From DATIXD01 sp035518875 (GTDB lineage: Bacteria; Pseudomonadota; Gammaproteobacteria; Methylococcales; Methylococcaceae): a stretch of DNA of 27,389 bases. The stretch spans positions 1-27,389 of the forward strand of contig DATIXD010000318.1 in NCBI GenBank assembly GCA_035518875.1, written 5' to 3'. Each line of letters begins with the position of its first letter. Position 1 is the stretch's first letter. Positions 1-8,335 of this stretch are shown piece after piece. The notes beneath the pieces were generated by a model that had not been told where the DNA came from, ran no database searches, and saw only the letters and a list, made by a program, of their open reading frames with translations. A program made the translations under genes and the position numbers.

Positions 1-656
1 GCCCAGACCGCGCCGACGACGCCGAGCGCGTTCATGGCGAACAGGCCGAGCGATCCCAGCAGACCGTTTTTGTCCGCCAAATGCAGGGATAGACTCAGCG
101 TAGATAAAGTGCTACTCAGGCCCAGGACGATGATCAGCGCCACGGCGCGGGATTGCATGGACCAATCGGCCCGCTGGAACAGCGCTTCCGTCGCCAGGCC
201 CACCGCAAATGCCGCTGCCGTGCTACCGGCGAGCATACCGTAAGGAAAACCTTCGGGTAGCCAGGGGTAGCCGTCGGCGACGAACAGCCGGCGTCCCAGA
301 ATCAGACCGGTCCAAACGAAGGCGAGGCAGAGGGTCACGCTCAGAAAGATGTTAAGAAACGCTTTCAGCACGCTGCCTTCCTCGAAGAGATAAAGCGTTT
401 CGATGGCAAAAGTCGAAAACGTGGTGTAGGCCCCCAGGAACCCGATCAGCAGGGCGGCGCGGTATTCGACCGACAAGGCGAAGCGCTGCAGCATCAATTC
501 GGTTAAAAGTCCCATGAAGAACGAGCCGGACACGTTGACGAACAGTGTGCCGTGGGGAAAATCCCGGCCCAGCCAGCCGTATATGCCGTTAGCGATCCAG
601 AACCTTGCGAGTGCGCCGAGCGAGCCGCCCGCCGCGATCGCGACGATTTGATTCAT
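1..656 (-). CDS. crcB: CrcB/Fluc fluoride channel with long C-terminal extension (partial, runs off window)
   Basis: Fluc channels export toxic fluoride across the inner membrane. Translating from the ATG at 656 gives about 124 residues typical of the family: an N-terminal GGSLGALARF segment, HGTLFVNVSGSF, and the signature GFLGAYTTFSTF near residues 72-83, with four hydrophobic segments ending around GLILGRRLF. Family members are usually about 125 residues. Here the frame stays open for at least 94 more residues to the window edge, with two or three further hydrophobic stretches (roughly residues 140-160, 170-192 and 200-218). The start overlaps the stop of the upstream lipoprotein gene (ATGA), so the two are probably translationally coupled, and mtnA precedes them on the same strand. 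The stop codon lies outside the window. The CrcB assignment is confident; the nature of the extension is unknown. Confidence 0.88.
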   Translation of the reverse strand, partial: MNQIVAIAAGGSLGALARFWIANGIYGWLGRDFPHGTLFVNVSGSFFMGLLTELMLQRFALSVEYRAALLIGFLGAYTTFSTFAIETLYLFEEGSVLKAFLNIFLSVTLCLAFVWTGLILGRRLFVADGYPWLPEGFPYGMLAGSTAAAFAVGLATEALFQRADWSMQSRAVALIIVLGLSSTLSTLSLSLHLADKNGLLGSLGLFAMNALGVVGAVW

Positions 657-1132
657 CGGCGCGCGGCCTCTTGACCGGTCGGCGGTGCGCTCACTTGGCC
701 GACCGCGCCGATGCGCTTGATCTGGAACGTGCTGCCCGGCTCGCCGGCCTTTGTCTCCCGCCCAATCCGTGTAAACCAGCGGCGGCCTTCGCCAGCGGTC
801 ATAGCCTTGGACAGCTTGATTTCAAAACCGCCCTCGCTTTCCGCCTGCTTCCAGGTCCCGCGCCAATCTTGTTTGTCCAGGCAGGAGGTCGAAAAACGGC
901 CGTCTTGCCATTCATAAGTACCGTTGCCGCGCTCGTCCAGCCGCAAGGTGTCGATATAGCCCTGCTCCTCGTACAGCCAGGCACCGGCCAGCGCGCCATA
1001 GTCATTGCCTGCAGGGCATGCCCTCGAAGCCTTGGCCCAATTTTCCGGGGGAACCTCCCGGACCGGGGCGCAGGCGGATAGGACCAGCATGCCGGCGCAG
1101 GCGAAAATCGTGGCGTTCAGGGATGTCATCAT
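653..1132 (-). CDS. Small putative lipoprotein, unknown function
   Basis: This encodes a 159-residue protein with an N-terminal signal and a lipobox LSAC at residues 18-21, so it is predicted to be lipid-anchored at C21. The mature part carries three further cysteines (near 39, 83 and none obvious as a metal site) and a segment EWQDGRFSTSCLDKQDWRGTW that resembles the small beta-barrel 'lipocalin-like' repeats seen in secreted proteins of unknown role. I do not recognise the family. AGGA lies 7 bases upstream of the chosen ATG; a second ATG follows immediately. Its stop overlaps the crcB start by 4 bases and mtnA ends 59 bases upstream, so it probably sits in the middle of an mtnA-lipoprotein-crcB transcript. 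Confidence 0.7.
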   Translation of the reverse strand: MMTSLNATIFACAGMLVLSACAPVREVPPENWAKASRACPAGNDYGALAGAWLYEEQGYIDTLRLDERGNGTYEWQDGRFSTSCLDKQDWRGTWKQAESEGGFEIKLSKAMTAGEGRRWFTRIGRETKAGEPGSTFQIKRIGAVGQVSAPPTGQEAARR

Positions 1133-1191
1133 GTTGGGTTCCTATCCGCTAGCTTGGGAAAAACGATAGGGTGGGCGCCTTTCGGCTGCAA

Positions 1192-2262
1192 TCATCTCAT
1201 CATGGGCCGCGCGCCCGCCAATCCTTGCAGGGATTTCGCATCGGGATCCAACACCACGCCGTGCTCGGTGACGATGACGTCGATCAGGTGCGCCGGGGTC
1301 ACGTCAAAAACCGGATTCCAGGCGTCGATCAGACGCCCTTCCTGCAAGAAATAATCGCCGAGCAGTTCTTTTTTGTCTCGCTCCTCGATCGCTATGGCTT
1401 CGCCCGAGGCGGTAGCCCAGTCGATGGTCGAAGTCGGCGCGACGACCATGAATTTGACTCCATGATGGCGTGCGTTCACGGCCAGGGAATAAGTGCCGAT
1501 CTTATTGGCCGTATCGCCGTTGGCGGCGATGCGGTCCGCACCGACGATCACCCATTGCACCGCGCCCGAGCGCATCAGATAAGCCGCCGCCGAATCGGCG
1601 ATGAGGGTGGCGGGAATCCGATCCTGATCCAATTCCCACGCGGTCAGACGCGCACCTTGCAACCAGGGGCGGGTCTCGGCGGCGTAGACCTTTTTCAGGC
1701 CCGCTTTCCAGCCACTACGGATCACGCCCAGGGCGGTGCCATAGCCACCGGTGGCGAGCGAACCGGTGTTGCAATGGGTGAGCACGCCGCTCGCCCCGCC
1801 CAAAAGAGCCGAACCCAACTCGCCCATGCGGCGGTTGGCGGCGATGTCGTCCTCATGGATGGCCGTGGCCGCACCAAGCAGCGCTACGCAGGGATCGCCT
1901 TCGGCCAGTGCGATGACTTCCCGCATACGGTCTATTGCCCAGCAAAGATTCACTGCCGTCGGGCGTGAAGCGGCTAGAACATCCAGATCTTGCCGGATCG
2001 ATTCCTTCCAGTTGCCCGAATCCTGGCGATAGCGTTCTCGGGCGGCCAATACCACGCCGTAGGCGGCGGCGATACCGATGGCCGGCGCGCCGCGCACGCG
2101 CATGCTGGCAATGGCCTCGGCCACGCTTTGCGCCGTGGTGCAGGTTTCATATTCGATCACCGCAGGCAGCTTGCGCTGGTCCAGCACGCGCAAGCCATCG
2201 TCGACCCATTGCAGCGCGCGCACGGAGTCGTTTGCGGATTGGATTTGCGAACCGGGAGCCAT
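1192..2262 (-). CDS. mtnA: S-methyl-5-thioribose-1-phosphate isomerase
   Basis: MtnA converts 5-methylthioribose-1-phosphate to the ribulose form in the methionine salvage pathway, which recycles the methylthioadenosine left by polyamine synthesis. The 356-residue length is normal. The family motif SMRVRGAPAIG is at about 53-63, the catalytic cysteine is in LTHCNTG (C164), and the catalytic aspartate is in VGADRIAANGD (D243), followed by NKIGTY. The protein belongs to the eIF-2B alpha-like fold family, but these motifs separate it from true translation factors. The ATG at 2262 has only a weak ribosome site. The lipoprotein and crcB genes follow on the same strand. No other methionine salvage gene is visible in the window. 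Confidence 0.95.
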   Translation of the reverse strand: MAPGSQIQSANDSVRALQWVDDGLRVLDQRKLPAVIEYETCTTAQSVAEAIASMRVRGAPAIGIAAAYGVVLAARERYRQDSGNWKESIRQDLDVLAASRPTAVNLCWAIDRMREVIALAEGDPCVALLGAATAIHEDDIAANRRMGELGSALLGGASGVLTHCNTGSLATGGYGTALGVIRSGWKAGLKKVYAAETRPWLQGARLTAWELDQDRIPATLIADSAAAYLMRSGAVQWVIVGADRIAANGDTANKIGTYSLAVNARHHGVKFMVVAPTSTIDWATASGEAIAIEERDKKELLGDYFLQEGRLIDAWNPVFDVTPAHLIDVIVTEHGVVLDPDAKSLQGLAGARPMMR

Positions 2263-2288
2263 ATGATCGAGTAGGGATGGTAAGAGTT

Positions 2289-2294
2289 ATTCTA
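2289..2294 (-). promoter_or_regulatory. Possible -10 element for mtnA
   Basis: Read on the minus strand, TAGAAT lies 27 bases before the mtnA start in an AT-rich patch of otherwise GC-rich DNA. No convincing -35 hexamer is seen at 16-18 bases, so this is only a candidate. Confidence 0.25.
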
Positions 2295-2557
2295 AATTGC
2301 GCATTTTAAAGTGCCGCGCCGCAGAGGCCAAACACTTGTAGGCACGACACCGTTGGCTGAGACTGACCGGGCACTAATTTCCTCGTACTCGGTCGAATTG
2401 TTCGGGCATGGCCCGTTAAGTCACGGAGTGATCCAGCTCTTTATATCGGTTTGAAAGGAGACATTTTGCCAACCCCGAGAACTCCGTGAGCCTTTTCACT
2501 GCTTGCTGGAATCTTAATTGTGTTGAGAACGAACCCTTGTTCGGGAAGGGGGTGCCC
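2295..2557. other. Non-coding spacer upstream of mtnA
   Basis: No convincing gene, tRNA or riboswitch is seen here. The only structure is a short 5-bp hairpin at 2403-2415 (CGGGC/GCCCG with an ATG loop) with no T-tract. Confidence 0.4.
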
Positions 2558-2779
2558 ATGGTGATGGAAATTTACCTCTGGCTGTGGACGCGCTTCAACC
2601 CCAAAAGCTGCCTCAAGAAAGCCGCGCATCGCCTTGGATTGGCCGCGTTGTTCACGCTTCCTTTGATTTACGCGAACTTCGATCTCATCAAGAGAGGCTT
2701 CCACCCGTCGGAACCGGCTCCGACCATTCAGATTGGACAACCGAGCGGCGTTGACGGGATTGACGAGAGCGACCGATAG
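2558..2779 (+). CDS. Doubtful small membrane protein ORF
   Basis: This ORF of 73 residues sits alone in the 540-base gap between mtnA and rlmB. The ATG at 2558 has a purine-rich stretch (GGGAAGGGGGTG) just upstream; an ORF from 2486 in the same frame would add 24 residues. It predicts one hydrophobic segment (AALFTLPLIYANFDLI, about residues 29-44) after a basic region, then a polar tail. I recognise no family. An antisense ORF covers 2441-2740 and looks less protein-like. The ORF could be chance; it converges on rlmB and ends 26 bases before it. Confidence 0.3.
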   Translation: MVMEIYLWLWTRFNPKSCLKKAAHRLGLAALFTLPLIYANFDLIKRGFHPSEPAPTIQIGQPSGVDGIDESDR

Positions 2780-2805
2780 GTTTGGCGATCCTCATCGGTC
2801 TCGCC

Positions 2806-3564
2806 TCACTCCTCTGTCGAGCGGCCGCGGCGCTGGCGTACGGCCTCGAACAGCAGGATGCCGGTCGCGACCGAAAGGTTGAGGCTTTCGACCTGGCCGT
2901 ACATGGGAATCTTGATGAGGAAGTCGCAATGTTCCCGGGTCAGGCGGCGCAGGCCCTTGCCTTCCGCGCCGACCACCAGAGCCAGAGGAATATCAAGGTC
3001 GGTTTCGTATACGCTCTGACCCGCCTCGCCCGCCGCGCCCGCGATCCAGATTCCGCCTTCTTTGAGCCAGACCAGTGCCCGCGCCAGGTTGGTGACCTTG
3101 TAGATCGGCATGGTTTCCGCCGCCCCCGAGGCCACTTTAGCAACGGTGGGCGTAATCCCCACCGCCTGATCCTTGGTGATGATGACACCCTGAACTCCCG
3201 CGGCATCCGCCGTACGGAGACAAGCCCCGAGATTGTGAGGATCCTGAACGTGATCCAGTACCAGGAAAAAGCCCTTGCCGGCGCAGTGCTCGAGCGCGTC
3301 CTGCAAATCCGCCTCGCCCAACTCACAAGGCATATCCAGTTCGACGACGACGCCCTGATGATTGCGGCCTTCGGCCAGGCTGTCGAGCTGCTTGCGGTTG
3401 GCCGGATGAATCGTCACGCCCAACCCTTCGAGCGCTTGTTTCATCTTGGCGATGCGTCCGTCCATCCGCTGGACGTCCAGCCAGGCGGCGATCAGCTTGT
3501 CGGGCGTATGCTCGAGGGCGGCGGCAACCGCATGAAGGCCGACGATCCGGCGCGTCGACCTCAT
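2806..3564 (-). CDS. rlmB: 23S rRNA (guanosine-2251-2'-O)-methyltransferase RlmB
   Basis: RlmB is a SPOUT (TrmH/SpoU) enzyme that uses S-adenosylmethionine to methylate the 2'-OH of G2251 in the P loop of 23S rRNA. From the ATG at 3564 the protein is 252 residues, close to the 243 of the E. coli enzyme. The N-terminal substrate-binding domain begins RRIVGLHAV. The three SPOUT motifs are present: LDHVQDPHNLGACLRTADAAG (about 103-123, with N111 and R117), VVGAEGKGL (197-205), and VESLNLSVATG (225-235), which form the trefoil knot. The frame continues open upstream inside rnr, but the start at 3564 overlaps the rnr stop by 4 bases (ATGA) and fits the family length, so I chose it. Probably co-transcribed and translationally coupled with rnr, as in many gammaproteobacteria. 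Confidence 0.95.
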   Translation of the reverse strand: MRSTRRIVGLHAVAAALEHTPDKLIAAWLDVQRMDGRIAKMKQALEGLGVTIHPANRKQLDSLAEGRNHQGVVVELDMPCELGEADLQDALEHCAGKGFFLVLDHVQDPHNLGACLRTADAAGVQGVIITKDQAVGITPTVAKVASGAAETMPIYKVTNLARALVWLKEGGIWIAGAAGEAGQSVYETDLDIPLALVVGAEGKGLRRLTREHCDFLIKIPMYGQVESLNLSVATGILLFEAVRQRRGRSTEE

Positions 3565-5819
3565 TTCTTGCCGCGTCTTCTGCGCGAGCGGCGTGGCGCG
3601 CCTTCCCCGGGCTTTTCCCGTTTGACCTGCTTGATCAATTCGAAATCCATTTTGCGCTCGTCCAGATCGACGCGCGCGACGATCACCCGGACCGCATCGC
3701 CCAGGCGGTAGGTGACCCCGCTGCGCTCTCCCAGCAGGCGGTGTCCGATGGGATCGTAATGGAAATAGTCCCTGTCGAGAGTCGAGATATGCACCAGGCC
3801 CTCGACGAATATGTCGGTCAGCTCCACGAAAAAGCCGAACGAGGTGACTGCCGAGATCACCCCCGGGAATTCTTCGCCTAGCTTGGACTGCATGTATTCG
3901 CATTTCAGCCAGCTCACCACATCGCGGGTCGCCTCGTCCGCCCGGCGTTCGGCGGCGGAACAATGCTCGCCGAACAGGGTCATGTCGTTCACGGAAAAAC
4001 CGAACTCTTCCGCCGGCCTGCCTTCGAGCCCGTGCTTAATGGCGCGATGGATGAGCAGGTCGGGATACCGCCGGATGGGGGAGGTGAAATGGGTGTAGCC
4101 TTCCAAGGCCAGGCCGAAATGGCCCTTCTTCTCCGGGCTGTAGACCGCCTGGGACAGCGAGCGCAGCAGCACCGTCTGAATCAGATGTGCATCCGGCCGG
4201 TCGGCGATCTTGTCCAGCAGGGCACAATAGTCGGTGGGTTGAGGCTTTTCGCCCCCGCCCAGATGCAGGCCCAGTTCTCCGAGAAAGCTGCGCAGATCCG
4301 TCAGCTTTTCTGCGGACGGGCCGTCATGTATGCGCAGCAGATGCGGGATTTTAGCCCGCGCGAGATACTTTGCGGCGGCCGTATTGGCGGCGAGCATGCA
4401 CTCCTCGATCAGGCGGTGTGCGTCATTGCGTACCACCGGCACGATGGTCGCGATCTTTCTGTCCTCGCCGAAAATGATCCGCGATTCCTGGGTGTCGAAG
4501 TCCATTGCCCCGCGGTTTTCCCGTGCCATCCGCAGAAGCTTATAGACCTGGTACAGCTCTTCCAGATGGGGAACCAGATTCTTGCGCGTGTGCCGCAGGT
4601 TCTGATCGCCGTCGACCAGGATTTTCGCGACCTCGTTGTAGGTGAGCCGGGCATGGGAGCGCATGACGGCGGGATAAAACTTGGAGCGGTTGATCTTGCC
4701 TTCGGCGTTGAGGAGCAGCTCGCAGACCATGCACAACCGGTCTTCATTCGGATTGATGGAGCAAAGCCCGTTGGAGAGGATTTCCGGCAGCATGGGAATG
4801 ACCTGCTCCGGGAAATAGACGGAGGTGCCGCGTTTGTGGGCTTCCTGATCGAGCGCGGTGCCCGGGGCGACATAGTGCGACACGTCGGCGATGGCGACAT
4901 AGAGCTTCCAGCCTTTCGAAGTGCGCTCGCAATAGACGGCATCATCGAAATCTCGTGCGTCCTCTCCGTCGATCGTCACCAGGGGTAGCTTTCTTAGGTC
5001 GACGCGCCCGGCTTTGGCTTCTTCGGGAACCAGGCGGCCCAGACCCGATATCTCGCCCAGCACGGGATCCGGCCAGGTATTCGGCAAATCGTGAGCCCGA
5101 ATGGCGACTTCGATCTCCATGCCGGGGGCCATGTGATCGCCCAAGACCTCGACGACCTTGCCGATCGGCTCTCGTCGCCGTGTGGGCTGTTCGATGATTT
5201 CCGCGACCACGATCTGGCCCGGCGCGGCCTGCCCCACGTAATCCTCCGGGATCAGGATATCGCGGGGGATATATTTGCTGTCTGGGACTACGAAGGCGAT
5301 GCCGCTCTCCACGTACAGCCGACCGACCAGGCGATTTGTGTTGCGCTCCAGGACCTCGACCACTGCGGCTTCGCGCCGCCCGCGCCGATCGACGCCCTGC
5401 ACGCTGACCACCGCCCGGTCCTCGTGGATCAGGAGGCGCATCTCCTTGGGCGAGATGAACAGATCGTCGCCTCCCTCATCGGGCCGCAGGAAACCGAACC
5501 CGTCCGGATGTCCGATCACCCGTCCGGTGATCAGATCCTTGTGGTTGATATAGCAATAACGGTCGCGTCGGTTTCTGAGCAACTGGCCGTCGCGCTCCAT
5601 GGCGTTGAGGCGGCGGCGCAGAGATTCGATATCCTCCTCTTCGCTCACGCCGAGCAGGCCGGCCAGTTCCTCCAGCCGGAGAGGGACGCCCTGTTCCTTG
5701 ACGACCTGGAGAATGAGTTCGCGGCTGGGAATGGGCCGCGCGTATTTTTCCGCCTCGCGTTCGGCGAAGGGATCTTTGAATTTGGAGTTGCCGGCCTTCG
5801 TCTTGGAAGGAGATGTCAT
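3561..5819 (-). CDS. rnr: Ribonuclease R
   Basis: RNase R is a processive 3'-5' exoribonuclease that degrades structured RNA and works in rRNA and tmRNA quality control. The 752-residue product has the expected order: an N-terminal winged-helix region (about 28-90), two cold-shock/OB domains (about 95-260), the RNB catalytic domain starting near 270 with the metal-binding signature DGEDARDFDDAV at 284-295, and a C-terminal S1 domain (about 645-730). The tail is short and basic (RRSRRRRGKK). E. coli RNase R is somewhat longer (813), mainly in its lysine-rich tail. AGGA lies 10 bases before the ATG. It is the first gene of the rnr-rlmB pair. Confidence 0.96.
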   Translation of the reverse strand: MTSPSKTKAGNSKFKDPFAEREAEKYARPIPSRELILQVVKEQGVPLRLEELAGLLGVSEEEDIESLRRRLNAMERDGQLLRNRRDRYCYINHKDLITGRVIGHPDGFGFLRPDEGGDDLFISPKEMRLLIHEDRAVVSVQGVDRRGRREAAVVEVLERNTNRLVGRLYVESGIAFVVPDSKYIPRDILIPEDYVGQAAPGQIVVAEIIEQPTRRREPIGKVVEVLGDHMAPGMEIEVAIRAHDLPNTWPDPVLGEISGLGRLVPEEAKAGRVDLRKLPLVTIDGEDARDFDDAVYCERTSKGWKLYVAIADVSHYVAPGTALDQEAHKRGTSVYFPEQVIPMLPEILSNGLCSINPNEDRLCMVCELLLNAEGKINRSKFYPAVMRSHARLTYNEVAKILVDGDQNLRHTRKNLVPHLEELYQVYKLLRMARENRGAMDFDTQESRIIFGEDRKIATIVPVVRNDAHRLIEECMLAANTAAAKYLARAKIPHLLRIHDGPSAEKLTDLRSFLGELGLHLGGGEKPQPTDYCALLDKIADRPDAHLIQTVLLRSLSQAVYSPEKKGHFGLALEGYTHFTSPIRRYPDLLIHRAIKHGLEGRPAEEFGFSVNDMTLFGEHCSAAERRADEATRDVVSWLKCEYMQSKLGEEFPGVISAVTSFGFFVELTDIFVEGLVHISTLDRDYFHYDPIGHRLLGERSGVTYRLGDAVRVIVARVDLDERKMDFELIKQVKREKPGEGAPRRSRRRRGKK

Positions 5820-6065
5820 CGATCGGTGGTCCTGTAATGGCGGTCACGGTGAATGAGCCGTCCTGATTTCCGGAGAGGGAAACCGCGCTCAACCGGACAA
5901 TGATAATGCAGTTGAAGACATTTGGGGGTATAAACCCCACGAACGAAGGCGAAAACCGGATGAAGGAGGGTGCTCGATGAGCCGATTCGGCCGATCCGTG
6001 TTGAGTCAACGGCGTTTTCCCAGGATGATGAACGGACGACCGATAGCCGTAAACCGGAGTCGACG

Positions 6066-6893
6066 ATGTTCCCGGATTTCAAGGCCGGCATTTTGCTGGC
6101 CGCGATCTTGAACTGCTGCGCGATGAGTCCAGGAAAACCTTCTGAAACCGATTTGGAAACCAGCGTCTGCGGCTTTCTGAACGAGCCTCTGGCGTTCTGG
6201 TCCTTCAAGGAGGCGGCGGGCCGGCCGAATGCCGGGCGCGTGGCCGGTGTTCCGGGCGTCGAACGGGTTTCGTTCACTACCCGCGACGGCCGGGTTTTGG
6301 GCGGCTACCGACTGCGCCACGCCAAGCCCCGCGGTTATCTTTTGGTTGCCCAGGGCAACGCCATGCTGGCCGATCAGATCATGGGCGTGCTGGCGTTCTT
6401 TCGCGATTCGGGACTCGAGGTTTACGTTTACGACTACCGGGGCTATGGACTTTCCGAGGGTAAAAGCCGGCTCAAAGCCATCGTTTCCGATTATCGGGAG
6501 ATCGTCGCCGCCCTGAACGGACAGGGCTACGGCCGCCGCTATCTGTACGGCATGTCCATGGGCGGTGTCATTCTGTTGGATGCCGTCGGCCCAACCGGGG
6601 AGTATGACGCCCTGGTGGTGGACTCCTCCCCCAGCCGGATTTCCAATCTGGGTTGTCCAGAGGAATACGATCCCGTGCTCAATCTCCCTCCGGACGGGGC
6701 CAAGCTCATGCTTATCCTCGGTTTGCGGGATCGGGTGGTGCCGTCTTGGGAAATCGAGGCGATGGCAAAAACCGTTCGGGAACGCGGCGGTTTCGTGTTG
6801 GAATCCCCCGAGTTCGCCCATCCGCTGCAGGACCTCGACCCCGCAATCCGGCGCCGACGCTTTCAGGCGATAGCGGATTTTCTGGCGCGATGA
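6066..6893 (+). CDS. Alpha/beta hydrolase, probably secreted or membrane-anchored
   Basis: The product is 275 residues with a hydrophobic N-terminus (about residues 7-20, with a C17-C18 pair that makes a poor lipobox), suggesting export. The alpha/beta-hydrolase fold is shown by VYVYDYRGYGLSEG (about 119-132), the nucleophile elbow GMSMGG with S164, an aspartate in LRDRVV (D222) and a histidine in FAHPLQD (H252): a complete catalytic triad. It resembles the serine aminopeptidase/BAAT-type lysophospholipase-like hydrolases; the substrate is not predictable. GGAG lies 7 bases before the ATG at 6066; an upstream GTG at 5970 in the same frame would add 32 residues that lack a signal. Its stop overlaps the next gene's start by 4 bases. 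Confidence 0.82.
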   Translation: MFPDFKAGILLAAILNCCAMSPGKPSETDLETSVCGFLNEPLAFWSFKEAAGRPNAGRVAGVPGVERVSFTTRDGRVLGGYRLRHAKPRGYLLVAQGNAMLADQIMGVLAFFRDSGLEVYVYDYRGYGLSEGKSRLKAIVSDYREIVAALNGQGYGRRYLYGMSMGGVILLDAVGPTGEYDALVVDSSPSRISNLGCPEEYDPVLNLPPDGAKLMLILGLRDRVVPSWEIEAMAKTVRERGGFVLESPEFAHPLQDLDPAIRRRRFQAIADFLAR

Positions 6894-7582
6894 ACCGGCC
6901 CGCGGCACTCCTACTGTGCCTGCTGTGCTGTGCCTGCGCGGGACCGATGAAAGCTCCTCCCCTCCGCGTGGAAGGCGGGCCTTGTTCCTCGATCTATGTG
7001 GTTAACCACGGCAAACACGCGGGACTGATCCTCCGACCCGCGGACATTCCCCGGGGGCTTTTGCCGGAAAGCGCGGATTTCCCTGGAGCGGACTATCTGG
7101 AACTGGGTTGGGGCGATTGGGATTATTACCAGGCGGATGCCCCCGGTCTCTGGCTGACCCTCAAAGCCGCCCTCTGGCCTACCGCCAGCGTGGTTAATGT
7201 GGTCGGCATCAAAGGCTCCGTCGCGGGCCGGTACGCCGGCTATGAAATCATCCGGCTCGAGCTGGAACCATCCGCATTCGCGGGGCTCGTAGCTTACATC
7301 CACCGAGGCTTCGTCAGGCGCGGGGCGGAGAAGGCCGCGCCGGTCGGGCCAAGGCATTACGGCGACAGTCTCTTTTATCCCGCCCGGGGGCGATTTCATA
7401 TTTTCAACACCTGCAATACCTGGGTGGCGCGTGCCCTGGAGGCGGCCGGTTATCCCATGGGCATTTTTCGCCCGATCACGGCGGATCAGCTGATGGCTAA
7501 GGTGCGCCGGTTTGCCGGCAAACCAGCGGGTGGTTCAGAAATACGACCGCAGTTCGTTCTCCCGCTCGCATCCGCATCGTGA
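6890..7582 (+). CDS. DUF2459 family protein, putative lipoprotein
   Basis: This 230-residue protein matches the DUF2459 family of exported proteins of unknown function. Recognisable features are YVVNHGKHAGLIL near residues 36-48, YLELGWGDWDYYQ near 67-79 and HIFNTCNTWVARAL near 169-182, with a conserved cysteine reminiscent of papain-like folds. The N-terminus is a signal peptide with several cysteines; cleavage before C16 (CCAC) would make it a lipoprotein. The start at 6890 overlaps the hydrolase stop (ATGA), so the two are probably made together. A longer ORF in the same frame starting at 6653 lies inside the hydrolase gene and is not used. Function unknown. Confidence 0.85.
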   Translation: MNRPAALLLCLLCCACAGPMKAPPLRVEGGPCSSIYVVNHGKHAGLILRPADIPRGLLPESADFPGADYLELGWGDWDYYQADAPGLWLTLKAALWPTASVVNVVGIKGSVAGRYAGYEIIRLELEPSAFAGLVAYIHRGFVRRGAEKAAPVGPRHYGDSLFYPARGRFHIFNTCNTWVARALEAAGYPMGIFRPITADQLMAKVRRFAGKPAGGSEIRPQFVLPLASAS

Positions 7583-7763
7583 GCGCGGCGTCAATTTCAA
7601 GACGGCCTTTTCAATCTTGAGGCGAGTTCTCCAGATTCTCGGTCAACCTGACCGTTGTGCCGGGCCAGACTGACTACAATGGGTATGCCGTAGGCGCATT
7701 TTTTCTGCGGTCGTGCCCGAATCGGGGTGCCCTGTTCTACACGCATCTAGCGCGGAGGCGTTT
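7583..7763. other. Intergenic region with no clear feature
   Basis: A 6-bp inverted repeat (TCAAGA/TCTTGA near 7597-7621) lacks a T-tract. TACAAT at about 7675 resembles a -10 box, but the best -35 candidate is only 14 bases away. Nothing firm is supported. Confidence 0.3.
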
Positions 7764-8213
7764 ATGCGAATACAAGAAACGACGTTAAGCGGGTTTTGGG
7801 CCCCTTTGGGCACTCTGTTGCACGGCATCGACAGAAAAACAATCGGCCTGCTGGCGACGTTCGCGGTCTTGATTTTGTTTGGTGATAGCCTTTTGCCGCT
7901 GCTCGGAGATGGCTTGCATCTCCTGCTCGAAGTGATCGAATCGTCGTTGGAGCACTCCCTGGAGTCATCCTTTGGTCTGACGCCAAGACAAGCGCAAATC
8001 AGCATCGCTTGGACTGGCTTGGCGTTAGTCGTCTGGTTATCCTGGTACCTGTCGCGCAAGGCCCATAACGCCGCGCGGCGCGCCTTCGCCGTCGCCCAGA
8101 TGCGCTGGTGCGCGCTAAAGGGCTCGGCCAAGGCCGCCTGGGGTCATGTCGGCTGGATTCGAGTCGCCGTCATGGTCGGCGCGATGGGGGCGACGCTTTA
8201 TTTATTCATCTGA
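7764..8213 (+). CDS. Small integral membrane protein, unknown function
   Basis: The product is 149 residues with three hydrophobic segments: about 27-43 (TIGLLATFAVLILFG), about 83-96 (AWTGLALVVWLSWY) and the C-terminus about 133-149 (VAVMVGAMGATLYLFI). Between the last two is a basic, alanine-rich stretch likely to be cytoplasmic (SRKAHNAARRAF). I do not recognise the family. The ATG at 7764 follows GCGGAGGCG; an upstream in-frame start at 7713 would add 17 residues. A DUF502 membrane-protein gene follows 122 bases later on the same strand. Confidence 0.6.
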   Translation: MRIQETTLSGFWAPLGTLLHGIDRKTIGLLATFAVLILFGDSLLPLLGDGLHLLLEVIESSLEHSLESSFGLTPRQAQISIAWTGLALVVWLSWYLSRKAHNAARRAFAVAQMRWCALKGSAKAAWGHVGWIRVAVMVGAMGATLYLFI

Positions 8214-8335
8214 GGCGTGCGAGCTTTCACTTCGTGTCTCGGTTAGGAAGGTGCGTCATACAGGCCACGGCCTTTTCGCGGGCGTAAAAGAATGAGAGTC
8301 TAATGATTTCCTGACACCGCCGCCGGAGGCAATCG

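Noticed and set aside
1133..1191. Possible fluoride riboswitch ahead of the lipoprotein-crcB genes
   Set aside because: The 59-base gap lacks the conserved GATG and pseudoknot elements of the crcB motif.
1171..1968. Long plus-strand ORF opposite mtnA
   Set aside because: mtnA on the minus strand has complete motifs and catalytic residues; the plus ORF shows no domain.
2295..2480. Possible TPP riboswitch because of GGCTGAGACTGACC
   Set aside because: Only the CTGAGA block is present; the second conserved ACCTGA block and stems are not seen, and no thiamine gene follows.
2806..3963. rlmB read with a start at 3963, giving 385 residues
   Set aside because: The extra 133 residues lie inside rnr in another frame and look like shadow translation; the family length and the ATGA overlap support 3564.
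3963..4988. 341-residue plus-strand ORF opposite rnr
   Set aside because: It is antisense to the RNB catalytic domain and has no recognisable domain; a GC-rich codon shadow.
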